From UBA6398 sp963644855 (GTDB lineage: Bacteria > Bacteroidota > Bacteroidia > Bacteroidales > Bacteroidaceae), in assembly GCA_963644855.1 (NCBI GenBank), contig CAVIQL010000012.1, positions 5,553 through 69,552 of the forward strand: 64,000 nucleotides of DNA, written 5' to 3'. Each line of letters opens with the position of its first letter. The first letter of the stretch is position 1. Shown here piece after piece: positions 40,713 to 49,169 of the stretch. The position numbers and the translations under genes were made by a program. Under the pieces are notes generated by a model. It did not search any database. It was not told the DNA's origin and saw nothing but the letters and a program-made list of their open reading frames with translations.

Positions 40713-42329
40713 ATGAAGAAATCATTTAGCAAAACGCTTGTGGCGGGAATAGCCGCAGCGCTTCTCGTTCTTCCGGCAAAGCATTGTGCCGCACAAATAA
40801 CCATTGTTCCACAGCCGCAAGTCGTAAGGCTTCAGGCTGGCAAAGCTTCGGTTTCGGCAAATCCCAAAGTATATGTCGACAAGAAAGCCAAAATCAGCAA
40901 CGCTTACCTTGCTGCACAGTTCAAAGAAGCCGGCATTTCGCCCGTTATGGTATCTTCGGCATCTCAAGCCGATATAACAATCTCAATGGGCAAGGCTTCG
41001 GGACACAAGGAAGGATATACACTCGAAGTAAGCGACAAGAAACCCGCTGTGGTGGCTGTGGCAGATGACCGCAATGGTGCGCTTTACGCAATTGAGAGTA
41101 TAAGACAAATGCTGAAGAACGAAAACGGAAACTTTACCGCCAACGTTTGCAAAATAACCGACTGGCCCGAGTTTGGGTGGCGTGCTTATATGCTCGACGA
41201 GAGCCGTCATTTCCACGGAATGGCAATGGTGAAACGCCTTGTCAATGAAATGGTGCGCTTGAAGATGAATACTTTCCACTGGCATTTGGTTGACGATCCA
41301 GGGTGGCGCATAGAAATCAAAGGATATCCCAAACTCACGAGCGAAGGTTCGCTTAGCGATTACAGCCATTGGTTCCTCGGTGCCGACAAATGGAAAGAAG
41401 CTTATCCTAATCTCGACCGCGCATACTACACTCAGGACGAAATTAAAGAAGTTGTCAATTACTGCGCCGAGAGAGGCATACGCGTGATACCCGAAATAGA
41501 AGTCCCGGGCCATTGCTTTGCTGCAGCTCACGTTTATCCTGAACTCATGGCAAAAGGAGACAATGATACCGACCCGGCAATATATGATGTGGTTGCACCG
41601 GAGTTCAAGAAATTTATAGAAACAACGCTCACTCAGGTTGTGAAACTCTTCCCTTCGAAGATATTGCATATCGGTGGCGACGAAGCGAACTATTCGCGCT
41701 GGACCAAGAACGATAGAATCAAAAAGTTCATGAAGGAGCACGATTTGAAAACATATCCCGACATGCAACTCTACACTATAAACACACTGCAAAAGTTCTT
41801 GGAAAAGAAAGGAGTTAAACTTATCGGTTGGAATGAGATTACCGGCGACAATGTTCACGAAGAAGCTAATCGTGGCGAGAACTCTTCGGTAAATCTTGAC
41901 CCTGATGCTCTCGTACAATTCTGGGACGGTTCCACAGAGCTCGCAAAGAAAGCAATCAAGAAAGGTTTCAATGTGGTTAATTCAAATCGTGTGTTCACTT
42001 ACCTCGATTATCCCTACGAAGCAATCCCACTTGCCCATTCATATAGTTTCAATCCGTATTTCGAAGACCTTACACCGGAGCAAAACTCAAAGATACTCGG
42101 TCTCGGTTGCCAAATGTGGGGCGAACGTACTCCCACGGCTGCGCGAATATATTTCCAAACTTTCCCACGCCTTGCAGCATACGCAGAATGTGGCTGGACA
42201 AAAGTTGAAAACAAAAACTTGGCAGATTTCACACGCCGCGTAGCGCCCGTGGAGAAACTGTGGCAGAGCAAAGGGTATTTCACAGGACAACCCTCATATT
42301 CGATGGGCACGCCAGAAGCTGCGAAATAA
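40713..42329 (+). CDS. secreted GH20 beta-N-acetylhexosaminidase
   Basis: A 538-residue exported enzyme with a signal peptide (cleavage near residue 27, CAA/Q). An N-terminal GH20b alpha/beta domain (about 30-150) precedes the barrel (about 155-500). HWHLVDDPGWRIEI (about 189-202) and HIGGDEANYSRW (about 319-330) are family hallmarks. Asp323 and Glu324 are the polarising and acid residues of substrate-assisted catalysis through the N-acetyl group. It removes terminal GlcNAc or GalNAc from host glycans, chitin fragments or peptidoglycan. The terminator of this gene runs into the promoter of the next, a GH71/99-like protein in the same direction. Confidence 0.94.
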   Translation: MKKSFSKTLVAGIAAALLVLPAKHCAAQITIVPQPQVVRLQAGKASVSANPKVYVDKKAKISNAYLAAQFKEAGISPVMVSSASQADITISMGKASGHKEGYTLEVSDKKPAVVAVADDRNGALYAIESIRQMLKNENGNFTANVCKITDWPEFGWRAYMLDESRHFHGMAMVKRLVNEMVRLKMNTFHWHLVDDPGWRIEIKGYPKLTSEGSLSDYSHWFLGADKWKEAYPNLDRAYYTQDEIKEVVNYCAERGIRVIPEIEVPGHCFAAAHVYPELMAKGDNDTDPAIYDVVAPEFKKFIETTLTQVVKLFPSKILHIGGDEANYSRWTKNDRIKKFMKEHDLKTYPDMQLYTINTLQKFLEKKGVKLIGWNEITGDNVHEEANRGENSSVNLDPDALVQFWDGSTELAKKAIKKGFNVVNSNRVFTYLDYPYEAIPLAHSYSFNPYFEDLTPEQNSKILGLGCQMWGERTPTAARIYFQTFPRLAAYAECGWTKVENKNLADFTRRVAPVEKLWQSKGYFTGQPSYSMGTPEAAK

Positions 42330-42361
42330 AACGCGGGCAATCCTTTAGTAGAACAAAAATA

Positions 42362-42395
42362 GTCGGTCGTATCGTTGATATGACCGACATTTTTT
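42362..42395 (+). terminator. terminator overlapping the next promoter
   Basis: GTCGGTC (42362-42368) pairs with GACCGAC (42382-42388), with an inner ATC/GAT pairing and then ATTTTTT. The T tract runs straight into the TATATTTG element. Confidence 0.78.
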
Positions 42396-42402
42396 ATATT
42401 TG
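42395..42402 (+). promoter_or_regulatory. -7 element of GH71/99-like gene
   Basis: TATATTTG. GTTG at 42374-42377, inside the terminator hairpin loop, is the nearest -33-like element (17-base gap). Confidence 0.55.
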
Positions 42403-42470
42403 CACCATACATATATATAATATGCCTGTGGTGGAAAATAATGCCACAGACAATTTAAACTAAACCGAAC

Positions 42471-44444
42471 ATGAAATACAGAATTCCAACTATACTCGCT
42501 CTGCTGTCGCTTATCGTCTCGCCGCTTTCGGCACAAAACACCAACGAAAACCTTTCGTGGGATATTTATCCCGACACTTGGGTGGGAACAGACGGCGCAG
42601 GGCGTATACAGCCTACGCAAAGCGAAGCGGGAAAGTTGAAAACCGACAAAACGAGAGACGTGGGTATGTTTTATATTACCTGGCACACGCAAAACAATCA
42701 CGCTGGCACGCCACCGTATAAAGGAGATATAACTAAAATTCTCAAGAAAGATCCTTCTGCGCGCCTTGACGGGACAAACAAAATATGGCAGGAGCACGGC
42801 GGATACTTTCATTGGGGAGAACCTGAATTGGGTTATTTTCTTTCTGCCGACCCTTATGTTATTCGCCACGACTTGTCGGCACTTGCCGATGCGGGGGTAG
42901 ATGTTCTTATTCTCGATGTAACAAATTCCGTAAGATACTGGGACGAATGGGAACAAATGTTCAAAATAATGGCAGAGATGAAAAACGGCGGACAAAAAGT
43001 GCCCAAGTTTTGTTTTTGGGTGTTTAATGGTGTGCCTATATACTGTGCGCAGGAAATTTTTGAGCGCATTTATCGCCCCGGCCGTTACAAAGATTTGTGG
43101 TATTATCGCGACGGGAAACCTTTGTTCTTATATAATGTAGATCCGACATTTGATGCTGTGAGTGCAAAGCCGGCTAAATTCCAAAACTTTCTCTATGATG
43201 CCGATGCGGTAACCAATACTGCCAATCCGCATTATGGCGATAGTGTTTACACCAAACAATTTATTTCGTATTATCCGCAATACATTCTTGATTTCTTCAC
43301 TCTTCGTAGCATGTGGTGGGGATATTATAAATGGAATGGCAAACGTCTTGTGGGCACAGAGGATTATTGGACGTTCGGTCTTGATCTCGGTGATAAACAA
43401 GTGCAGGAACTTTCGCCCCGCGAACGTGCTTCGCGCCACAATGGAGAAATTGAAGAACTTTCTGTTACTCCTGCGCAACACCCCGTCTCGCTTATCGGAA
43501 AATCCTGGCGACAACAGACAGGAGAACCCCAATTCGACCAATATGATTTGCCCGTTCCAACATACGTTCCTGAATTTGGAAAGAAAATGGAGCGCCCCAC
43601 GGCATACGGCATATACTTCCAGGATCGTTGGGACGAGGCTTTGAGTGTTGACCCTTCGTTTATATATCTCAACGATTGGAACGAGTGGACGGCAGGTAAG
43701 TTCATGCAAGACCCAGCAGTAACTTTCATGCGTCGTCCGGGTACAAATTATTTTTTTGTTGACCAATACAACGAAGAATTCAACCGTACTATCGGACCGA
43801 TGAAGGGCGGCTTTTCCGACAACTATTATATGCAGATGGCGGCAAACATTCGAAAATATAAAGGCGTGCGTCCCATTCCGCATAACCACGGATATTTTAC
43901 GTCTTGGGATAATGAAAAAACAGAATATCGCGATACAAAAGGCGATATAGCCCATAGAGATTGGGACGGATATACGGGATTGCACTACGTAGATACGCTC
44001 GGACGAAACGATATTGTGCTTACGAAAGTAGGAATAACAAAGAAAAACGTACTGTTTCGCGTATCTGCTGCCGACAATCTCACTAAGCCGCAACCCGAAG
44101 GCTGGATGTTGTTGTTCCTGGATTCTGACAAGAACAGTAGGACTGGCTGGAACGGGTATGATTTTATGGTTTCTGATGGAAAACTCTTGAAATGTATTGG
44201 CGTGAATGCTGACAGCACAGCACAATGGAAGGAAATCGCTAAAATAGAAACCCGTGTAGATGGTAAAGACTATTATGTTAGCATACCGCGAAAGCATATC
44301 GGAGCAAAGGGCAACAACATAACGTTTGATTTCAAATGGGCAGACAACCCCGCAGATATGAAATCACCCATCGGACTTGCGCTCGGAGGCGATACAGCTC
44401 CCAATCGCCGCTTCAACTATCGCTATATCTGGAGTAACAAATAG
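42471..44444 (+). CDS. secreted GH71/GH99-like TIM-barrel protein
   Basis: A 657-residue exported protein with a signal peptide (about residue 21, LSA/Q). RDVGMFYITWHTQ, LADAGVDVLILDVTNSVRYW (from about residue 137), YYRDGKPLFLYN and IYLNDWNEWTAGKF (from about residue 396) recall the GH71, GH99 and WbsX-like group of alpha-mannan or alpha-glucan acting barrels, where NEW-type residues sit in the active site. The last 150 residues or so (IVLTKVGITKKNVLFRVSAADNL, MLLFLDSD) look like a CBM9-type sugar-binding beta sandwich. I cannot place it in a named family with certainty. Position next to GH20 would fit stepwise cleavage of an N-acetylhexosamine-containing glycan, but that is inference. Confidence 0.65.
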   Translation: MKYRIPTILALLSLIVSPLSAQNTNENLSWDIYPDTWVGTDGAGRIQPTQSEAGKLKTDKTRDVGMFYITWHTQNNHAGTPPYKGDITKILKKDPSARLDGTNKIWQEHGGYFHWGEPELGYFLSADPYVIRHDLSALADAGVDVLILDVTNSVRYWDEWEQMFKIMAEMKNGGQKVPKFCFWVFNGVPIYCAQEIFERIYRPGRYKDLWYYRDGKPLFLYNVDPTFDAVSAKPAKFQNFLYDADAVTNTANPHYGDSVYTKQFISYYPQYILDFFTLRSMWWGYYKWNGKRLVGTEDYWTFGLDLGDKQVQELSPRERASRHNGEIEELSVTPAQHPVSLIGKSWRQQTGEPQFDQYDLPVPTYVPEFGKKMERPTAYGIYFQDRWDEALSVDPSFIYLNDWNEWTAGKFMQDPAVTFMRRPGTNYFFVDQYNEEFNRTIGPMKGGFSDNYYMQMAANIRKYKGVRPIPHNHGYFTSWDNEKTEYRDTKGDIAHRDWDGYTGLHYVDTLGRNDIVLTKVGITKKNVLFRVSAADNLTKPQPEGWMLLFLDSDKNSRTGWNGYDFMVSDGKLLKCIGVNADSTAQWKEIAKIETRVDGKDYYVSIPRKHIGAKGNNITFDFKWADNPADMKSPIGLALGGDTAPNRRFNYRYIWSNK

Positions 44445-44468
44445 AGAATTAGAGTAATAATACGAAAC

Positions 44469-44507
44469 AAAAACATTGCTGTCAGTTTAGATGGCAATGT
44501 TTTTTTA
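44469..44507 (+). terminator. terminator after GH71/99-like gene
   Basis: AAAAACATTGC pairs with GCAATGTTTTT around 14 bases, ending in a T run. Confidence 0.88.
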
Positions 44508-44543
44508 TTATGTGGAAAATCACGTACTTTTACTCCCCAAAAC

Positions 44544-44619
44544 AATGTCAGACATTATTTGAAAAAGGTGCCTTATTATTTAAAAAATATCAGACATTGT
44601 TTTTGCAATATCCTATCAT
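44544..44619 (+). repeat. 21-bp phased palindrome array H
   Basis: Units AATGTCAGACATT (44544), AAGGTGCCTTATT (44565), AATATCAGACATT (44586) and AATATCCTATCAT (44607) are separated by ATTTGAAA, ATTTAAAA and GTTTTTGC. It is the last array before the ribosomal cluster. The stretch 44620-44907 shows nothing further. Confidence 0.87.
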
Positions 44620-44907
44620 TGTTGCGACACGAGGCAAACGCATATATTTGATAGAGAAAAGTCGCGCAATTTTTCGCATTAAAGGCATTTGAAAAGGCAA
44701 TCAGTGATTTTTGTAGTTAAATAAACTTCAAAAACAACCAAAAGAGTTAAAAAAGTATAAAACAAAGGTCGGTGAAAAGCGGTAGTTGTTGCTTATGTTT
44801 TTGGTAACACGCTGAATATCTTTTATTTGTGATAATTTGTAATGTTAGTGCTTTGATATAAAAGACGAGAATACTTGGATTCTTGACGTGTTAACCGCCT
44901 GACTCTC

Positions 44908-44938
44908 TTTGTAAATAGCAGAAATATTTGTAACTTTG
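44908..44938 (+). promoter_or_regulatory. main promoter of the ribosomal supercluster
   Basis: TTTG (44908-44911), 19 bases, TAACTTTG (44931-44938). The leader to rpsL is about 78 bases. Confidence 0.85.
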
Positions 44939-45022
44939 CAGCCCGAAAAGGTGTATTATGCGCCGTTGAGAAATATAGAAAAAAGAAAGAATATAATATA
45001 TAAGTAATTAAAAAACAGTAAA

Positions 45023-45403
45023 ATGCCTACTATTCAACAATTGGTAAGAAAAGGCAGAAAGGTTTTGGTGGATAAGAGTAAATCGCCTGCCCTTGATTCA
45101 TGCCCTCAAAGGCGTGGTGTGTGTGTGCGTGTTTATACCACTACTCCTAAAAAACCTAATTCTGCGATGCGCAAGGTTGCGCGTGTACGTTTGACCAACT
45201 CTAAGGAAGTTAACTCCTATATACCAGGAGAGGGTCATAATCTTCAGGAACATAGCATCGTTTTGGTGCGTGGTGGTCGTGTGAAAGACCTTCCGGGTGT
45301 TCGTTATCACATCGTGCGTGGTACTCTTGATACTGCGGGTGTTGCAAATCGTACACAGCGTCGTTCCAAGTACGGAGCTAAGAGACCTAAAGCGTCTAAG
45401 TAA
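45023..45403 (+). CDS. rpsL: 30S ribosomal protein S12
   Basis: A 126-residue S12, at the decoding centre of the 30S subunit. YTTTPKKPNSAMRKVARVRL and RVKDLPGVRYHIVRG are the universal loops. Lys43 and Lys88 (E. coli 42 and 87) are the wild-type residues, so streptomycin resistance is not indicated. PNSAMRK has Met where E. coli has Leu. It is the first gene of the str part of the cluster, behind a full promoter and a 78-base leader, and 115 bases before rpsG. That gap shows no clear element. Confidence 0.98.
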   Translation: MPTIQQLVRKGRKVLVDKSKSPALDSCPQRRGVCVRVYTTTPKKPNSAMRKVARVRLTNSKEVNSYIPGEGHNLQEHSIVLVRGGRVKDLPGVRYHIVRGTLDTAGVANRTQRRSKYGAKRPKASK

Positions 45404-45518
45404 GTAAAATCATTTGGTTTGCGAGGAAGCAAAATAAGAAAAGGTTGAGTAAATGTCCCAGCGGGGATATTGAAGACAAGAATATTAGCAGCCCCAAATC
45501 AATTATCGCTAAAACAAA

Positions 45519-45995
45519 ATGAGAAAAGCAAAACCAAAGAAACGTGTGATCCTTCCGGATCCAGTTTACGGAGACCAAAAAGTTTCCAAGTTTGTTAATC
45601 ATCTTATGTATGATGGCAAAAAGAATACTTCTTATAAGATATTCTATGCTGCCCTTGATATCGTAAGTGAGAAGAATAAGGACGCTGAGAAGTCGGCTCT
45701 TGAAGTTTGGAAATCAGCTCTTGACAAGATTACTCCTCTTGTAGAGGTTAAGTCGCGTCGTATTGGCGGTGCTACTTTCCAGGTGCCTACCGAAATTCGT
45801 CCCGACCGTAAGGAATCGGTTTCGATGAAAAACATGATCAACTTTGCTCGTAAACGTAGTGGAAAGTCTATGGCAGAGAAGCTTGCTGCTGAGATTATGG
45901 ATGCTTATAACGAGCAGGGCGGCGCTTATAAACGTAAAGAGGATATGCACCGTATGGCTGAGGCTAACCGTGCGTTCGCACATTTCAGATTCTAA
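45519..45995 (+). CDS. rpsG: 30S ribosomal protein S7
   Basis: A 158-residue S7 that nucleates assembly of the 30S head and contacts the E-site tRNA. The start MRKAKPKKRVILPDPVYGDQ, ALEVWKSALDKITPLVEVKSRRIGGATFQVP split across the central helices, and the end MHRMAEANRAFAHFRF are typical. The length matches the common bacterial form without an extended tail. fusA begins 18 bases after the stop. In E. coli S7 represses the str operon by binding the rpsL-rpsG gap. A similar structure is not evident in the gap here. Confidence 0.98.
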   Translation: MRKAKPKKRVILPDPVYGDQKVSKFVNHLMYDGKKNTSYKIFYAALDIVSEKNKDAEKSALEVWKSALDKITPLVEVKSRRIGGATFQVPTEIRPDRKESVSMKNMINFARKRSGKSMAEKLAAEIMDAYNEQGGAYKRKEDMHRMAEANRAFAHFRF

Positions 45996-46013
45996 AAAAG
46001 GGAAATATAACAG

Positions 46014-48134
46014 ATGGCTAAAGTAGATTTAAATCTTACGCGTAACATCGGTATCATGGCTCACATTGATGCCGGTAAAACAACTACTTCTGAACGTATT
46101 CTCTTTTATACTGGTAAAACCCATAAAATCGGTGAAGTGCACGAAGGTGCTGCAACGATGGACTGGATGGAGGAAGAGCAGGAAAGAGGTATTACAATTA
46201 CTTCTGCTGCTACTACTACGTATTGGAATTGGAATGATAAGACTTTTAAGATAAACCTCATTGACACTCCGGGGCACGTTGACTTTACCGCAGAGGTAGA
46301 ACGTTCCTTGCGTGTACTCGATGGCGCTGTAGCAACATATTGCGCAGTGGGTGGCGTGCAGCCGCAGAGTGAAACTGTTTGGCGTCAGGCTGACAAGTAT
46401 AACGTTCCTCGTATTGCCTTCGTAAACAAGATGGACCGTTCGGGTGCAGATTTCTTTGAGGTTGTAAGCCAAATGAAGAGTATTCTGCACGCAAATCCTT
46501 GCGTTGTAGCAATACCTATCGGTGCTGAAGAAAATTTTAAAGGCGTTGTAGATCTTATCCAGATGAAAGCTATCATTTGGAATGACGAAACCCAGGGTGC
46601 AGAGTTTGAAGTAGAGGATATCCCTTCTGAACTTCAGGCAGAAGCACAGGAATGGCACGATAAAATGGTTGAGCAGGCTGCAGAATGCGATGATGCTTTG
46701 ATGGAGAAATTCTTCGAAGATCCTTCAACTATTTCTAAGGAAGAAATTATTGCAGCTATTCGTAAGGGAACAATTTCTCAGAAGCTTACCCCGATGACTT
46801 GTGGTTCTGCATTCAAGAACAAGGGTGTTCAAACACTGCTTGATTATGTTTGTATGTTCCTTCCGTCTCCGGTTGATACTCCAAATATTGTTGGTACAAA
46901 TCCAAGCACGGGCGAAGAAGAAGATCGTCGTCCTTCAGAAGATGAACACACTTCTGCTCTTGCATTCAAGATTGCAACCGACCCGTATGTAGGTCGTCTT
47001 ACATTCTTCCGTGTTTATTCCGGTAAAATTTCTGCAGGTTCTTATGTATACAATGTTCGTTCTGGTAAGAAAGAGCGTATCTCTCGTCTTTTCCAGATGA
47101 ATTCAAATAAGCAGAATCCTGTAGATGTTATTGGTGCTGGTGATATCGGTGCTGGTGTTGGTTTCAAAGATATCCGTACTGGTGATACTCTCGCAGATGA
47201 AGATGCACCTATCGTACTTGAATCAATGGATTTCCCCGATCCTGTGATTGGTATTGCTGTAGAACCTAAGACGCAGAAAGATCTTGACAAACTTTCTAAT
47301 GGCCTTTCAAAACTTGCAGAAGAAGATCCTACATTTACAGTTCATACAGACGAGCAGAGCGGTCAGACTATTATTTCTGGTATGGGTGAGCTTCACCTTG
47401 ATATTATCATCGAACGTCTTCGTCGTGAATTCGGTGTAGAATGTAACCAAGGTAAGCCGCAGGTTAACTACAAAGAGGCTATCACTAAGACAGTCAACCT
47501 TCGTGAGGTTTACAAGAAACAGACTGGTGGTCGTGGTAAGTTCGCTGATATTATTGTTAATGTTGGTCCTCTTGATCCTGATTTCAAGGATGGCAATCTT
47601 CAGTTTGTAAACAAAGTTACTGGCGGTAACATTCCTAAGGAATTCATTCCTTCTGTTCAGAAAGGTTTTGAATCTGCAATGAAGAATGGTGTACTTGGTG
47701 GCTATCCTATGGTTGGTCTTAAGGTTGAACTTCTTGATGGTTCATTCCACCCTGTAGACTCTGACCAGTTGTCTTTCGAAGTTGCAGCTATTAGCGCATA
47801 CAAAAACGCTTGTGCAAAAGCTAAACCAGTACTCATGGAGCCTATAATGCGCCTTGAGGTTGTTTGTCCCGAAGAAAATATGGGCGATGTGATTGGCGAC
47901 TTGAACAAAAGACGTGGTCAAGTAGAGGGTATGGATACTAATCGTAGTGGCGGTCGTATCGTTAAGGCTTTGGTTCCTTTGGCAGAGACTTTCGGCTATG
48001 TAACAGCTCTTCGTACCATTACTTCTGGTCGTGCGACTTCGTCAATGCAATATGATCATCATGCAGCAGTTTCTACTTCAATCGCAGAGAAAGTGCTTGA
48101 GGAAATAAAAGGACATACAGAACTACTTAAGTAA
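46014..48134 (+). CDS. fusA: elongation factor G
   Basis: A 706-residue translocation GTPase. G1 AHIDAGKTT (16-24), switch region RGITITSAATT, G3 DTPGHVDF and G4 NKMD are intact. Domain II begins near 300, domains III and V carry the ribosome contacts, and domain IV starts near 490 with GGRGKFADI. Length and order are those of canonical EF-G. The tuf gene that follows fusA in E. coli is not here. A 72-base gap with a hairpin (48148-48181) leads into rpsJ instead. Codons are strongly biased to the set used in highly expressed genes. Confidence 0.98.
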   Translation: MAKVDLNLTRNIGIMAHIDAGKTTTSERILFYTGKTHKIGEVHEGAATMDWMEEEQERGITITSAATTTYWNWNDKTFKINLIDTPGHVDFTAEVERSLRVLDGAVATYCAVGGVQPQSETVWRQADKYNVPRIAFVNKMDRSGADFFEVVSQMKSILHANPCVVAIPIGAEENFKGVVDLIQMKAIIWNDETQGAEFEVEDIPSELQAEAQEWHDKMVEQAAECDDALMEKFFEDPSTISKEEIIAAIRKGTISQKLTPMTCGSAFKNKGVQTLLDYVCMFLPSPVDTPNIVGTNPSTGEEEDRRPSEDEHTSALAFKIATDPYVGRLTFFRVYSGKISAGSYVYNVRSGKKERISRLFQMNSNKQNPVDVIGAGDIGAGVGFKDIRTGDTLADEDAPIVLESMDFPDPVIGIAVEPKTQKDLDKLSNGLSKLAEEDPTFTVHTDEQSGQTIISGMGELHLDIIIERLRREFGVECNQGKPQVNYKEAITKTVNLREVYKKQTGGRGKFADIIVNVGPLDPDFKDGNLQFVNKVTGGNIPKEFIPSVQKGFESAMKNGVLGGYPMVGLKVELLDGSFHPVDSDQLSFEVAAISAYKNACAKAKPVLMEPIMRLEVVCPEENMGDVIGDLNKRRGQVEGMDTNRSGGRIVKALVPLAETFGYVTALRTITSGRATSSMQYDHHAAVSTSIAEKVLEEIKGHTELLK

Positions 48135-48147
48135 TAAAACTCCGGGA

Positions 48148-48181
48148 GGACGAGGGTAACGAATGACTCTTAAACTCGTCC
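48148..48181 (+). promoter_or_regulatory. hairpin between fusA and rpsJ
   Basis: GGACGAG (48148-48154) and CTCGTCC (48175-48181) form a 7-bp GC-rich stem around 20 bases. No T run follows, so it is not a standard terminator. It may be an RNA processing or regulator-binding site ahead of the S10 group. Confidence 0.45.
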
Positions 48182-48206
48182 GAATGGTGTAAATGTAATA
48201 AATACA

Positions 48207-48512
48207 ATGAGTCAAAAAATTAGAATTAAACTAAAGTCTTACGATTATTCGTTAGTAGAAAAGTCTGCAGAGAAAATCGTAAAAACCGTAAAGGCTACTG
48301 GTGCAATTGTGAGCGGTCCTATTCCACTTCCTACTCATAAGCGCATCATAACGGTAAATCGCAGTACTTTCGTAAATAAGAAAGCACGCGAACAGTTTGA
48401 ACTTTCGAGCTACAAGCGTCTTATCGATATCTATAGCTCAACGTCAAAAACCGTAGATGCTTTGATGAAACTTGAATTGCCTTGCGGTGTAGAGGTTGAA
48501 ATTAAAGTATAG
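48207..48512 (+). CDS. rpsJ: 30S ribosomal protein S10
   Basis: A 101-residue S10 of the 30S head, also the NusE antitermination partner in other bacteria. KIRIKLKSYDYSLVEKSAEKIV, GAIVSGPIPLPTHKRIITVNRS and LMKLELPCGVEVEIKV are the family blocks. It opens the S10 group of genes and lies 72 bases behind fusA and 39 before rplC. The 72-base gap holds the only clear stem-loop within the cluster. The length is normal. Confidence 0.98.
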   Translation: MSQKIRIKLKSYDYSLVEKSAEKIVKTVKATGAIVSGPIPLPTHKRIITVNRSTFVNKKAREQFELSSYKRLIDIYSSTSKTVDALMKLELPCGVEVEIKV

Positions 48513-48551
48513 TAATTACAACATAATAAATCACTCAAATAAATTACTGAA

Positions 48552-49169
48552 ATGCCAGGATTATTAGGAAAGAAAATCGGAATGACATCCGTTTTCAGTG
48601 CTGAGGGCAAAAATGTGCCATGCACTGTTATCGAAGCTGGCCCTTGTGTGGTAACGCAAGTAAAGAGTGTGGAGAAGGACGGCTATGCAGCTGTTCAACT
48701 CGGTTTCCAGGAGGCTAAGGAAAAGAATACAACTAAGCCGATGGAAGGACACTTTAAGAAAGCGGGTACCACTCCCAAGCGCCACTTGGCCGAGTTCACT
48801 GATTTTGATAAGGAGTTGAATTTAGGCGACATTGTTACTGTAGACGTATTTTCGGATGTGAATTACGTTAACGTAACTGGCACGTCTAAAGGACATGGCT
48901 TCCAAGGTGTAGTTAAGAGACATGGCTTCGGCGGTGTTGGCCAGACTACTCACGGTCAAGATGACCGTTTGAGAAAACCAGGTTCTATTGGTGCCTGCTC
49001 TTATCCTGCAAAAGTGTTCAAAGGTATGCGCATGGGTGGCCATATGGGCAACGAGCGTGTAACTACACACAATTTGCAAATACTTAAAGTTATTCCTGAG
49101 AGCAACCTCTTGCTGATAAAAGGTTCTGTTCCCGGATGCAAAGGTTCACTCTTAATTCTCAAGAAATAA
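48552..49169 (+). CDS. rplC: 50S ribosomal protein L3
   Basis: A 205-residue L3, an early 50S assembly protein reaching the peptidyl transferase centre. MPGLLGKKIGMTSVFSAEGKNVPCTVIEAGPC opens the barrel. TGTSKGHGFQGVVKRHGFGG and the following GSIGACSYPAKVFKGMRMGGHMG form the extension into the ribosome core. The final TAA shares its last base with the rplD ATG, so the two are translationally coupled. Confidence 0.98.
   Translation: MPGLLGKKIGMTSVFSAEGKNVPCTVIEAGPCVVTQVKSVEKDGYAAVQLGFQEAKEKNTTKPMEGHFKKAGTTPKRHLAEFTDFDKELNLGDIVTVDVFSDVNYVNVTGTSKGHGFQGVVKRHGFGGVGQTTHGQDDRLRKPGSIGACSYPAKVFKGMRMGGHMGNERVTTHNLQILKVIPESNLLLIKGSVPGCKGSLLILKK

Noticed and set aside
43128..44297. Antisense frame of 389 codons over the GH71/99-like gene
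   Set aside because: The composition is unlike a protein and it overlaps a gene with a signal peptide and promoter.
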